A DNA stretch of 33,722 bases from a virus, in the IMG/VR virus record IMGVR_UViG_3300032053_000282, positions 1-33,722 of that record. One strand, 5' to 3'. Numbering within the stretch: the first letter of the stretch is position 1; each line of letters starts with the position of its first letter. Position numbers and translations under genes: made by a program. A model generated the notes under the pieces. That model was not told where the DNA came from, searched no databases, and worked only from the letters and a program-made list of their open reading frames with translations. Shown here one piece after another: positions 23,907 to 30,148 of this stretch.

Positions 23907-24273
23907 TGTTCCCCCTTTGCATCACAGTCGCCATCAGCTTGAGGTCGACGGCGCTGAACTTCGTGACCGACCGCGCCCGGATTTCGAGCCGGTCGTACTC
24001 CTCCTGCCCCAGCCGCGCGACCATGAAGTCGCGGTACTCGCCCTGCTTATCGCCTTCCCATCTTCGGTGGCAGCCGTAGCACAACGCCGCGCAGTTCTTT
24101 TCGTCCCACCGGGTTCCCATCAGGCCCCGCTTCCAGAAGTGCGAGTTGTGGATGCCGCGCGATTTTGCCGGATAGACCCCACCGCACCGCTGGCACGTGT
24201 GGCTGTCCCTCGATTTGATCTGCTCGGAGAAGAGGGAGTCGAGTTTTTTGATCCACCTGCTTCGGTCGCTCAT
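23896..24273 (-). CDS. NinG/Rap-like recombination nuclease
   Basis: 125 residues with CQRCGG (28-33), then GIHNSHFWKRGLMGTRWDEKN and CAALCYGCHRRWEGDKQGEY, followed by MVARLGQEEYDRLE. The Cys pairs, the central His and the final G-x-x-x-Y-x-x-L element follow the NinG (lambda Rap) layout, an HNH-related nuclease that resolves recombination intermediates. The neighbouring ERF recombinase and RecB-like nuclease fit a phage recombination set. Its 3' end overlaps the ParB-N gene by 11 bases. Confidence 0.75.
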   Translation of the reverse strand: MSDRSRWIKKLDSLFSEQIKSRDSHTCQRCGGVYPAKSRGIHNSHFWKRGLMGTRWDEKNCAALCYGCHRRWEGDKQGEYRDFMVARLGQEEYDRLEIRARSVTKFSAVDLKLMATVMQRGNNAG

Positions 24274-24281
24274 CAGGCCCC

Positions 24282-24521
24282 CTAGAAGTCGTGAGCTTTT
24301 TCTCCGGCGTCGTGTTCTGCCTGAACCATTGGTAGAGGTTCATCCACGGCCTCCTTGAGTTTCAATCCCCGGACGAGCTCGATGAACCTGAGACACGCCG
24401 AGAACGTAGCGAACATCCCGGCTTTATCCTCCGCGAGAAACGCGACGGCGTTAATCGCGACCTGCTGCCCCAGATTGTAAGCGGTCACGCTGTCCATCGC
24501 GCTCAAGTTCAGTTTTTCCAT
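24282..24521 (-). CDS. Small helical protein, unknown
   Basis: 79 residues, almost all helical and without Cys or membrane spans (SVTAYNLGQQVAINAVAFLAE and FSACLRFIELVRGLKLKEAV). The ATG at 24521 has AGGGGGAAC upstream, a ribosome site type repeated in this genome. It overlaps the 3' end of the HNH gene by 71 bases in another frame. No family recognised. Confidence 0.55.
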   Translation of the reverse strand: MEKLNLSAMDSVTAYNLGQQVAINAVAFLAEDKAGMFATFSACLRFIELVRGLKLKEAVDEPLPMVQAEHDAGEKAHDF

Positions 24522-24822
24522 CGTTCCCCCTGATATACTTGAGATACCCGTCGAGGTGCGGCTTGAACCAGTCGCTAATTTCGTAGAACGCGAAGAACAT
24601 CTGGTCGAGCTTCACCTTCGCCTGAATGTGTAGGTGGCACCGCTGGCAGAGCGCCGCGAGGTTCCATCCCTCACAGTTCGACTTGTCGCCGTCGAGATGA
24701 TGCACGGTGAGGACGTGCCCGCTCGGAAGGTGGTCGGGATGACTACATCGCTCGCACTTGCGCCCGGCCTTCACCTTAACCGCCTCGGCGATGGACTTCC
24801 AGTTGTCGGGATAGCACGTCAC
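24451..24822 (-). CDS. HNH endonuclease
   Basis: 123 residues starting at GTG 24822, which overlaps the stop of a tiny upstream ORF (GTGA) and has AGGAGGA upstream. The HNH motif is clear: CERCSHPDH, then HVLTVHHLDGDKSNCEGWN and LAALCQRCHLHIQ. HNH enzymes nick or cut DNA. Phage copies serve in packaging, recombination or homing. The last 24 residues overlap the following gene and may be a readthrough of the true end. Confidence 0.75.
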   Translation of the reverse strand: MTCYPDNWKSIAEAVKVKAGRKCERCSHPDHLPSGHVLTVHHLDGDKSNCEGWNLAALCQRCHLHIQAKVKLDQMFFAFYEISDWFKPHLDGYLKYIRGNDGKTELERDGQRDRLQSGAAGRD

Positions 24823-24902
24823 CGGTTCCTCCTGCGCGACTCCTTCGCCGCCTTCCCCCTGCGCCTAGCCGCGCGCTTCTTCTGCTTGCGGATTTTGTTC
24901 AT
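24819..24902 (-). CDS. Tiny basic peptide
   Basis: 27 residues, MNKIRKQKKRAARRRGKAA followed by KESRRRNR, of which about half are Lys or Arg. The ATG at 24902 shares ATGA with the stop of the ORF upstream, and its own stop overlaps the GTG of the HNH gene. GGGGGG lies seven bases before the start. Double stop/start overlaps argue that it is translated. It may bind nucleic acid. Confidence 0.45.
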   Translation of the reverse strand: MNKIRKQKKRAARRRGKAAKESRRRNR

Positions 24903-25030
24903 CGCGCCCCCCGGAGGTCGATGCCTCGATGCCAGACCTTGTCGATGCGATGCTTGAACCATACTACAACCGAGCCGTCGTCGATGAGCGGCTCCGGGGG
25001 AGGACGGAGGTCCTGCGGCTTGGTTTCAAG
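24899..25030 (-). pseudogene. Short ORF with intact end but no start codon
   Basis: 43 open codons ending in IDDGSVVVWFKHRIDKVWHR and then GIDLRGAR, with a stop that overlaps the next ATG (ATGA), the pattern of a real coupled gene. No ATG, GTG or TTG exists in frame after the preceding in-frame stop (TAA at 25031-25033). It looks like the 3' end of a gene whose start was lost, perhaps through the event that left tRNA-like sequence at 25050-25118. A sequencing indel or a rare start codon are alternatives. Confidence 0.4.
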
Positions 25031-25135
25031 TTATGGGTCTGGGTCGGCGGTCGCTGGCGGTGTCGAACCGTGTGCCGCCTTTCTCCGGGGCCGCTCTACC
25101 TGAGAGCGTGACACGCCGCCTCCCCAGCACCGCTC

Positions 25136-25585
25136 TCAGATTTTCTTGTACCTGAACGGGGAATGAACCGTCCGCATGTCCCATCCCTCCACATCCTCCC
25201 ACGGAACGATCCACCGCTCGTAGGAGTGCGACTTCTGGTCGACCTTCACGAAGGCGTAGACGTCCGCCTTCAGGTCCCGGTGCGACTTCTCGTTCACCCG
25301 AAGCTCGTCCCCCGTGACCTGCTTGATGTCGTACCGCTGATAGTCGATGATGAAGTCCGGGCCCTTGACGAACCCGTCCTCGAAGATGTTGTTCGCCACG
25401 AATTTGTGCCCGCTCTTCGAGAGCGCGTCAAGGACGATGAGCTCGCAGAGCGCCCCGCCGACGTTGACCTTGTCGCCGTCCGCCCGCACCGTGCCGGTCG
25501 CGACGTTCGACTGGCGGTTGTTCGCGTTCCGCCTCGTCCCGAGGACCGCCGCGAGTTCTTCGAGCACCGGAGGGTAGGGCTTCAT
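25136..25585 (-). CDS. PD-(D/E)XK-like nuclease candidate
   Basis: 149 residues. After a basic N-terminus comes GGALCELIVLDALSKSGH, then GPDFIIDYQRYDIKQV (about 87-102). This fits the PD...(D/E)-x-K spacing of restriction-endonuclease folds with Asp in place of Glu. A KADVYAFVKVDQKSHSYERW beta segment follows, and many such nucleases have one there. The ATG overlaps the stop of the preceding gene (ATGA). Family assignment rests on this motif alone. A non-catalytic DNA-binding relative is possible. Confidence 0.55.
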   Translation of the reverse strand: MKPYPPVLEELAAVLGTRRNANNRQSNVATGTVRADGDKVNVGGALCELIVLDALSKSGHKFVANNIFEDGFVKGPDFIIDYQRYDIKQVTGDELRVNEKSHRDLKADVYAFVKVDQKSHSYERWIVPWEDVEGWDMRTVHSPFRYKKI

Positions 25586-25758
25586 TCGTCCCCCATCGTC
25601 ATCATAATCGGCTTTTCGCAGGCGGAGCAGCGATAGATCACCGCGCCGTCAGCGTCCCTGTGCTGGTAGAACGAGGCCCCGCAGCACATCGTCTTGACCT
25701 CGGATAACGCCTCGGACGTTTCTTCATCGCGTGGTTTTTCTATTATCACGAATGGCAT
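25582..25758 (-). CDS. Small zinc-ribbon protein
   Basis: 58 residues from the ATG at 25758 (GTAAGGAAA upstream). It has KTMCCGASFY and then YRCSACEKPIMM, two Cys pairs about 20 residues apart, like a one-site zinc ribbon. The start lies inside the end of the HNH gene and the stop overlaps the nuclease-like gene. Function unknown. Confidence 0.6.
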   Translation of the reverse strand: MPFVIIEKPRDEETSEALSEVKTMCCGASFYQHRDADGAVIYRCSACEKPIMMTMGDE

Positions 25759-26053
25759 TTTCCTTACCCTTATTCCTTGCAATTAGTTTATCCAGACGTC
25801 CGTCGATTTCCATATGGCATCTGCGGCAGAGCCATCTCCAGTCCTCAAGGTTCCTACGATAAGTGTGACCGATATTCGCCATATCCATAGGCGCGGCCTT
25901 CTGACATTTTTCACAATTCTCCGGTTTCGTCTTTCTGGAACGGACCCATAAATGGAGCGCATCCAATCCGACATTGTCCCCCTTCCACATCACGTTCCCT
26001 TCGCACAATTTCTTTCGGCGAACCTCCTCCGGCATCTTCTGACCCTTGAGCAT
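25724..26053 (-). CDS. HNH homing-type endonuclease
   Basis: 109 residues from the ATG at 26053 with an excellent Shine-Dalgarno (AGGAGGAACG). GNVMWKGDNVGLDALHLWVR leads into CEKCQK, then MANIGHTYRRNLEDWRWLCR and RCHMEIDGRLD. This is the small free-standing HNH homing layout seen in many phages (G-x-x-x-W-K-G-D-x-V, the Cys pair, A-N-I and the final CRRCH). Base composition is clearly more AT-rich than the flanking genes, a sign of recent entry. It overlaps a Cys-rich ORF that it may have interrupted. Confidence 0.8.
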   Translation of the reverse strand: MLKGQKMPEEVRRKKLCEGNVMWKGDNVGLDALHLWVRSRKTKPENCEKCQKAAPMDMANIGHTYRRNLEDWRWLCRRCHMEIDGRLDKLIARNKGKENAIRDNRKTTR

Positions 26054-26138
26054 CGTTCCTCCTACAAAGAGCGCCACAACCATGACAAATTTTACAATCT
26101 ACCACCATCGCTCCACAATTTTTGCATCTGAGAACCAT
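25911..26138 (-). CDS. Cys-rich zinc-ribbon ORF, perhaps interrupted by the HNH gene
   Basis: The ATG at 26138 has GGGGGAGCG upstream. The first 27 residues contain CKNC, CKICHGC and a further Cys (RCKNCGAMVVDCKICHGCG), a compact zinc-ribbon pattern. From about residue 30 the frame runs through the HNH gene in another frame, and its composition no longer looks like a natural protein. The likely history is a small zinc protein whose 3' part was replaced by the mobile HNH gene. A real long overlap cannot be excluded. Confidence 0.45.
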   Translation of the reverse strand: MVLRCKNCGAMVVDCKICHGCGALCRRNDAQGSEDAGGGSPKEIVRRERDVEGGQCRIGCAPFMGPFQKDETGEL

Positions 26139-26152
26139 CGCTCCCCCGAGCT

Positions 26153-26353
26153 TCAGAACGGTATCGAATCATCGAAGTCCATCTCACCCTGCGAAACGAC
26201 CGGCATCTTGTGGTCGTTCGGTTTCCAGCCGCCTGCCTCAAGCGCGAGCGCCTTCTCCCGCATCTCCTTCGGCGCGCTGTTCCAGATTCTCCCGTCCCGC
26301 TTCCAATAGAGCAGGCCCTTGACCTGCGCCAAGTCGTTGACGTCCCATCTCAT
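26153..26353 (-). CDS. 66-residue protein with SSB-type C-terminal tip
   Basis: The ATG at 26353 has AGGGAGGCGATCA upstream. Residues 1-50 form a Trp-containing charged domain (WDVNDLAQVKGLLYWKRDG). The C-terminus is EMDFDDSIPF, almost identical to the end of bacterial SSB (MDFDDDIPF). The bacterial SSB tip is the docking site for RecO, PriA, Exo I, DNA polymerase chi and others. There is no OB fold in this length. The gene follows the helicase-loader-like gene, which it overlaps by 116 bases. A role in recruiting or competing for host SSB partners is inference. Confidence 0.75.
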   Translation of the reverse strand: MRWDVNDLAQVKGLLYWKRDGRIWNSAPKEMREKALALEAGGWKPNDHKMPVVSQGEMDFDDSIPF

Positions 26354-26786
26354 TGATCGCCTCCCTCTCGGAAAGACCCTCGTAGATGTCCACGAACCGC
26401 CGCTCGTGCCAGTCCTTGTCGGCCGTCAGGGCTTGCCCGTACCCACCGCCCGCGAGGCGGAACGCGCGCTGCGCGCGCTGCGAAGATGTCAGCTTGATGA
26501 AGTCCGGGTCCGAGTCCGGGCGCCCCTCCCAGAACAGGTTGAAGACGATCTTCGCCTCGTTCCTCGGGCTGCAATGCCCCCGGAGCTTGCTCTTGATCTC
26601 GAAAAGCCCCGGCGGGAACGCCGATGGGCTCTGCTGCTGGACCGCTCGCACCGCGGCGATCGCATCCGCCGCCGGGACGTCCGGAAGCTCCGAGGCCCAG
26701 ACCATCGTCGTCGCCTTGTCCGGCCGCCATTGCGGGAACACCCCGAGCATCCACGCCACCAGCTTGTTCGTCTCCTGAATTTTCAC
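26238..26786 (-). CDS. Helicase-loader-like replication protein
   Basis: 182 residues from GTG 26786, which shares GTGA with the stop of the preceding replication gene and has GGGAGGCGG upstream. The N-terminal about 80 residues (LVAWMLGVFPQWRPDKATTM, then VWASELPDVPAADAIAAVRA and FPPGLFEIKSKLRG) resemble the N-terminal domain of the G40P-helicase loader family (gp39P of SPP1). Its partner upstream is a replisome-organizer-like protein, the usual pairing. The last about 38 residues overlap the SSB-tip gene and may be a shadow of it; the true end is uncertain. Confidence 0.6.
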   Translation of the reverse strand: MKIQETNKLVAWMLGVFPQWRPDKATTMVWASELPDVPAADAIAAVRAVQQQSPSAFPPGLFEIKSKLRGHCSPRNEAKIVFNLFWEGRPDSDPDFIKLTSSQRAQRAFRLAGGGYGQALTADKDWHERRFVDIYEGLSEREAINEMGRQRLGAGQGPALLEAGRENLEQRAEGDAGEGARA

Positions 26787-27544
26787 GCCCGCCTCCCTTT
26801 GAGATCGTCCTCGCTCAAAAGCGCGTTGGTATACCGCTCCTGACCGACGAACCCCTTCTTGCCCTCGACTGGACGCTCGATCTTGTTGAGCCAGTTCACG
26901 ATGAACCGCCGGGACTTCACCCGCCCCGGCTTCGTCGAGAGCCAAGCGTCCATCTTCCCGAGCTCGCGGTCGATGTCGATTCCCTTGTAAGTTGGGTTGA
27001 CCTTCAGGCCTTCAAGGAATTGATCGTCCGTGAGAGACGCGCTGCGGCTTTTTGCAGCGCGCTGTACAGCTTTAGATGTTGCTTTACTCTTCTCTGTCTC
27101 TGTCTCTGTCTCTGTCTCTGTCTGTGTCAATCGGGGACCGTTTTGTCTACATTCTGTCGACGGACCTTGATTTTCAAGGGCTTTATCCCTCGCTCGATAT
27201 TCTCGGGCCTTGATCCGCTGATAGTCCCGCCGCTCATCGAGGGACATTTTATTTCTGTATTTCTCGCCATTTATGATGAACCAGCCACCCTCGACCCGCT
27301 TGATTCGCCTGCCCTCGTCGGCCGTCGTTCTGGAGTAAGGGTCGGGGGATGAAAGGACTCGCAGGGCTTCCTCGCACTCCGGCATCGAAACGCGCGCGGC
27401 ATCCGCCAGACCGGGCAGCGACGCCTCGACCATGCTCCAGCGATCCCGCAGCGCGAGCATGGTGATCCACACGATCCGGACGTGGTTCGGCTCGCGCCAG
27501 ACGGTGGACATGACGATTTCGGAGAAGAGTTTCGTGAAACCCAT
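26783..27544 (-). CDS. Replisome-organizer-like protein (winged HTH)
   Basis: 253 residues. The first 95 match a common phage replication winged-helix domain: FTKLFSEIVMSTVW, VRIVWITMLALRDRWSMVEA, SLPGLADAARVSM, PDPYSRTTADEGRRI, and VEGGWFIINGEKYR. A charged linker follows with a TETETETETE run coded by a DNA hexamer repeat. The C-terminal 90 residues (SLTDDQFLEGLKVNPTYKG and WLSTKPGRVKSRRFIVNWLN) resemble the DnaD-tail region. Such proteins bind the origin and recruit the helicase through the loader encoded next. An AGGGGGG ribosome site precedes the ATG. Confidence 0.8.
   Translation of the reverse strand: MGFTKLFSEIVMSTVWREPNHVRIVWITMLALRDRWSMVEASLPGLADAARVSMPECEEALRVLSSPDPYSRTTADEGRRIKRVEGGWFIINGEKYRNKMSLDERRDYQRIKAREYRARDKALENQGPSTECRQNGPRLTQTETETETETEKSKATSKAVQRAAKSRSASLTDDQFLEGLKVNPTYKGIDIDRELGKMDAWLSTKPGRVKSRRFIVNWLNKIERPVEGKKGFVGQERYTNALLSEDDLKGRRA
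27091..27126. repeat. Hexamer microsatellite in the replication gene
   Basis: Five exact copies of TCTCTG (27091-27120) plus a partial sixth. They lie inside the replisome-organizer-like gene and code for alternating Thr-Glu in a linker. The unit is six bases, so copy-number changes would keep the frame and vary linker length only. Confidence 0.9.
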
Positions 27545-27628
27545 GATGGAGCCCCCCTTTAACCGCGGACCATAGATGAACCGTAGACATAAGTCGATAA
27601 AAAAAGTCCATACCCGTTGATATAGGTT
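27545..27628 (-). promoter_or_regulatory. AT-rich gap before the replication gene, origin or promoter candidate
   Basis: This 84-base gap is markedly AT-rich compared with its surroundings. On the minus strand it contains ACTTTTTTTATC and then an imperfect direct repeat, TCTACGGT and TCTATGGT, separated by three bases. No convincing -35/-10 pair was found. Position before the replication genes, the AT richness and the repeats would suit an origin, an initiator-binding site or a promoter, but none is shown. Confidence 0.4.
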
Positions 27629-28231
27629 TTACAGGCCCTTCGCGGCGACCCCAGCTTCCTTGACCGCCTTGACGCCGGGCAGCCGGAGCTCCGCCTTGAG
27701 CGCGCGCGCCTGCTGGTTCAGGAGCGGCTCGTTCGCGAGGAGGTAGCTCGGGGGGGCCTTCCCCGCGGCCACGGCCTTCACCAGCGCCATGAAGTCCACG
27801 ACCTCCGCCCTCCATGTCTCCCGGAGCTGAACCCCGGCGGGGCGCGCGACCTCGTCGAGGACCACGACCTCCTGACCCTGCTTCGCGTTCTTCAGGAGCT
27901 TCGCCTGCTCCTTCTGGCGCCGGGCCTCCTCCGCGACGAGAAACGCCGAAAGCTGCTTCTTGACGATGTTCTCCGCGTCCTTCAGCGGCTGGAGGTGCTC
28001 CTTCTCCATCGCGACGATCGATTTGTGCGCCTTGTTCGAGGCGTCCTTCGGCTCCGCGAACTTATCCACAATCAGGTCCTGAAGCGTCTTAATGCCCCGG
28101 AGGAACTGCCCGGCGGCCTCGCTCTCCTCGGCGTTCGTGACGACGATCGCCCGGGCTTGTTCGAGGATGACGCTGGACTGGGTGTCGAGCTCCGCCGTCT
28201 CCGGCGGGGTGATGGTGATGAGGTTTTTCAC
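27629..28231 (-). CDS. Coiled-coil recombination-associated protein
   Basis: 200 residues from GTG 28231 (AGGGAGGCA upstream, GTGA overlap with the nuclease gene). Residues about 20-125 are a long helical region (EESEAAGQFLRGIKTLQDLI and then HKSIVAMEKEHLQPLKDAEN), followed by KKQLSAFLVAEEARRQKEQA. The C-terminus has RETWRAEVVDFMALVKAV and RLPGVKAVKE. Proteins with this plan are common beside phage ERF or RecT genes and have been likened to Gam-type partners. Exact function unknown. Confidence 0.65.
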   Translation of the reverse strand: MKNLITITPPETAELDTQSSVILEQARAIVVTNAEESEAAGQFLRGIKTLQDLIVDKFAEPKDASNKAHKSIVAMEKEHLQPLKDAENIVKKQLSAFLVAEEARRQKEQAKLLKNAKQGQEVVVLDEVARPAGVQLRETWRAEVVDFMALVKAVAAGKAPPSYLLANEPLLNQQARALKAELRLPGVKAVKEAGVAAKGL

Positions 28232-28773
28232 GCTGCCTCCCTGTAGGTTTTGAGCGCCGAGAGGAACGCCGCCATGTCGCGCGGGTCCTCGTAGCGTTCG
28301 AGTTTGTACTTCCCGTCCTTCCGAAGCAGGAGCCCGAACCGCTTGAGCCCCGCGAGGGTGAAGAAAGTCGAGTAGGCCGCGGTCTGCGGCCCGCATTGCC
28401 CGAGCGATCCCGTCTTGACGTCGATGAGCGCCCAGCATCCGTTGAGCTTCCCGATGAGGTCCGGGGTCCCGGCGAACCCGAGCTTCGAGTTGTACATCGG
28501 ACGCTCGCACCGAGAGACGTCCGGGCGGAACCCCGTCTCCGCCATGAACTTCTTGAACCCCGCGAAGTAGGGGACTGCGATCTCCGGGAGCGTCGACTCG
28601 TCGAGGTCGTCCTCGATCGAGTAGAGCACCGCGAGGTGCACCGCCTGCCCCCGCTCCAGCGGAAGCCGCCCCCGGTAGGGGGACGGCCCCGCCGAGGCGA
28701 GGATCGTCGTGACGTTCGGGACGAGCTTCCCGTTCCATCGGTATTCGTGCGCGTCACGGTCGAACGTGAGCAT
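28228..28773 (-). CDS. RecB-like PD-(D/E)XK exonuclease
   Basis: 181 residues from the ATG at 28773 (AAAGGAGTATAAAA upstream). Motifs in order are GRLPLERGQAVHLAVLYSI (RG-x-x-x-H), Glu90, AGTPDLIGKLNG (101-112), WALIDVKTGS (114-123) with the catalytic D-V-K, and the final CGPQTAAYSTFF. This is the layout of phage exonucleases of the Cas4/RecB superfamily that resect DNA ends for the annealing protein. It is encoded with the ERF recombinase, from which it is separated only by an HNH gene. Confidence 0.85.
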   Translation of the reverse strand: MLTFDRDAHEYRWNGKLVPNVTTILASAGPSPYRGRLPLERGQAVHLAVLYSIEDDLDESTLPEIAVPYFAGFKKFMAETGFRPDVSRCERPMYNSKLGFAGTPDLIGKLNGCWALIDVKTGSLGQCGPQTAAYSTFFTLAGLKRFGLLLRKDGKYKLERYEDPRDMAAFLSALKTYREAA

Positions 28774-28775
28774 TT

Positions 28776-29288
28776 TTATACTCCTTTCCAGCTCCTGTCC
28801 TTCAAGATTCCACAAATACTCTGCTCGCTTACCATAAACATTTTCGCGAGGTCCCTGTTGCTTTTTGTCGTTTGCATTTTTCGTATATCCTTCACGTCTT
28901 GAATTGTTAATTTTGCATTGGCTCCCCTTCGGGTATTTTCAGCAATCGTCACCGGCTCCAGATGTTCCGGGTTCACGCATCGTCTGTTTCTGCAAATATG
29001 ATCCAACGTCAACCCATCCGGTATTCGTCCCTTAAGTTTTTCATAGACGAAACGGTGCGCCAGCAAATGACCTCTTTGCCCATACCCTCCTCGAAGAATA
29101 TGTCGCTCCCAGTTCCAGCATCCGGTTGCTTTATCAACAGACCACATCTTCTCCGACAAACGATTCCAATGTCCCCTGATGAACTTAATGGGTTTCCCTT
29201 TTTGCCATCCCTTTGTGGTGTCGGTCTGCTTTGCGATTTTCGTTTTTTGCCCGCAACCACATTGACAAAGACCACTAGGAATTTTCAT
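28776..29288 (-). CDS. HNH homing-type endonuclease
   Basis: 170 residues. N-terminal CQCGCGQKTKI and KFIRGHWN precede an HNH domain: CWNWERHILRGGYGQ, LLAHRFVYEKLKGRIP, LTLDHICRNRRCVNPEHLEP, then TIAENTRRG. A C-terminal HTH-like stretch (NRDLAKMFMVSEQSICGIL) suits DNA recognition. The gene is plainly AT-richer than both neighbours. It sits between two functionally linked recombination genes and its ATG lies 14 bases inside the ERF gene end. These facts indicate a mobile insertion. Confidence 0.85.
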   Translation of the reverse strand: MKIPSGLCQCGCGQKTKIAKQTDTTKGWQKGKPIKFIRGHWNRLSEKMWSVDKATGCWNWERHILRGGYGQRGHLLAHRFVYEKLKGRIPDGLTLDHICRNRRCVNPEHLEPVTIAENTRRGANAKLTIQDVKDIRKMQTTKSNRDLAKMFMVSEQSICGILKDRSWKGV

Positions 29289-30045
29289 CGCCGGGCTCCC
29301 TCGTTGGTTCTTTTTGGTCTTGGACCCAAGTGCAGATATCTGTGTAGTCGTCCTTCGTGATGAGCTTCGTCGAGTCGATGTGGAACGACTCGGCGAGGTG
29401 CTTCTTCAGCGTCTCGTTGCTGACGCCCGACTCCTTGCAGAGCGCGAACAGGCGCTTCTGCTGCGGCTCCGAGATCGCGTTCTTCGGGCGCTCGACCGTG
29501 GCCCCGAGAGCGTCTGCGGCCGCCTGCGGCATGATCCCCGTCGCTCCGGTGGGCTTCGCAGCCGCCGCCGTCTCGGACGCCCGCTTCGGCATCGGCGTCG
29601 AGCCCTTGCCGGACGCGGCGTTGCCGTCGTCGTCCTCGTCCGAGACCACCCCGACCATCGCCGCGAGAGCGTACCGCCTCGCATAGGTGATCGCCGATCC
29701 GACGCCCTGCGGGTCGTTCTTGACCGGCTTGAGCGTCAGAGACCCGCGGACCCATTGCCCGGAGGAGTGGACGATCATCGTGTGGATCGTCACCCCTTCC
29801 CCGGAGCCCGAGGTCGGCTGCAGGACCGCGAGCTTCTGCTTCGAGAGCGCCGCCCGGCAGGAGTCCCAGACCTGCGAGAGGTCCGCGTAGCTGCTCTTGA
29901 AGAACGGATTCTCGCTGTCCTTCTTCGCGGCCTTCATCTCGCCCTGCGCCAGAGCGAGCGCCGCTGCCAGCTCCCCTATATCCGGGCTGAACTCCAGCGT
30001 CGGAGGCGCGGGCGGTGCCATGTCGTACTGCGGATTCGGTTCCAT
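29275..30045 (-). CDS. erf: ERF-family single-strand annealing recombinase
   Basis: 256 residues. The ERF core is at residues about 25-140: ELAAALALAQGEMKAAKKDS, NPFFKSSYADLSQVWDSCRA, LSKQKLAVLQPTSG, HSSGQWVRGSLTLKPVKNDP and the signature GSAITYARRYALAAMVGV, then DEDDDGN. ERF proteins anneal single strands and circularise or recombine phage DNA. The C-terminal part is a low-complexity linker and a small domain (KRLFALCKESGVSNETLKKH). The start has AAAGGAAAATCAAC upstream. A sigma70-like promoter pointing the other way begins two bases before its ATG. Confidence 0.88.
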   Translation of the reverse strand: MEPNPQYDMAPPAPPTLEFSPDIGELAAALALAQGEMKAAKKDSENPFFKSSYADLSQVWDSCRAALSKQKLAVLQPTSGSGEGVTIHTMIVHSSGQWVRGSLTLKPVKNDPQGVGSAITYARRYALAAMVGVVSDEDDDGNAASGKGSTPMPKRASETAAAAKPTGATGIMPQAAADALGATVERPKNAISEPQQKRLFALCKESGVSNETLKKHLAESFHIDSTKLITKDDYTDICTWVQDQKEPTREPGDENS

Positions 30046-30046
30046 G

Positions 30047-30075
30047 TTGATTTTCCTTTCGACGGCAAGTATGAT
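30047..30075 (+). promoter_or_regulatory. Sigma70-like promoter of a candidate antisense RNA
   Basis: TTGATT (30047-30052), a 17-base spacer and TATGAT (30070-30075) give a good sigma70-type match (4/6 and 5/6) on the plus strand. The predicted start is near 30082. It fires away from the ERF ATG (30045), opposite to the local genes. The inverted repeat GGCAAGT (30064-30070) and ACTTGCC (30092-30098) flanks the -10 and start region and could be a repressor operator. Confidence 0.55.
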
Positions 30076-30081
30076 GTCCGC

Positions 30082-30142
30082 ACCCTGAAGGACTTGCCTC
30101 CCTCGTGGGTGGCGGCGGTTCCGAAACGGACCGCCGCTTTTT
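30082..30142 (+). ncRNA. Candidate small antisense RNA (OOP-like layout)
   Basis: A roughly 60-nt transcript is framed by a sigma70-like promoter (30047-30075) and an intrinsic terminator (30112-30142). It lies opposite to the minus-strand leader between the XRE-type gene and ERF. It has no ORF. Its 5' half is unstructured and contains TTGCCTCCCT (30094-30103), complementary to the AGGGAGGCA ribosome sites of several genes here. Its end lies next to the XRE gene's stop codon. This mirrors lambda OOP, a short antisense RNA between cII and O. No expression evidence; inference from signals. Confidence 0.55.
30112..30142 (+). terminator. Intrinsic terminator on the plus strand
   Basis: An 11-bp GC-rich stem (GCGGCGG then TCCG, pairing with CGGA then CCGCCGC, one bulged T at 30119) closes an AAA loop and is followed at once by TTTTT (30138-30142). 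On the minus strand there is no T run after the hairpin, so it does not serve the flanking leftward genes. A plus-strand terminator here implies a plus-strand transcript. Confidence 0.8.
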
Positions 30143-30148
30143 CTTCGC

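Noticed and set aside
25050-25118. Possible tRNA gene on the minus strand
   Set aside because: The D-arm-like and T-loop-like pieces are present, but position 33 is not T, the anticodon stem pairs at only 3 of 5 positions, the T stem at 3 of 5, and no 7-bp acceptor stem forms.
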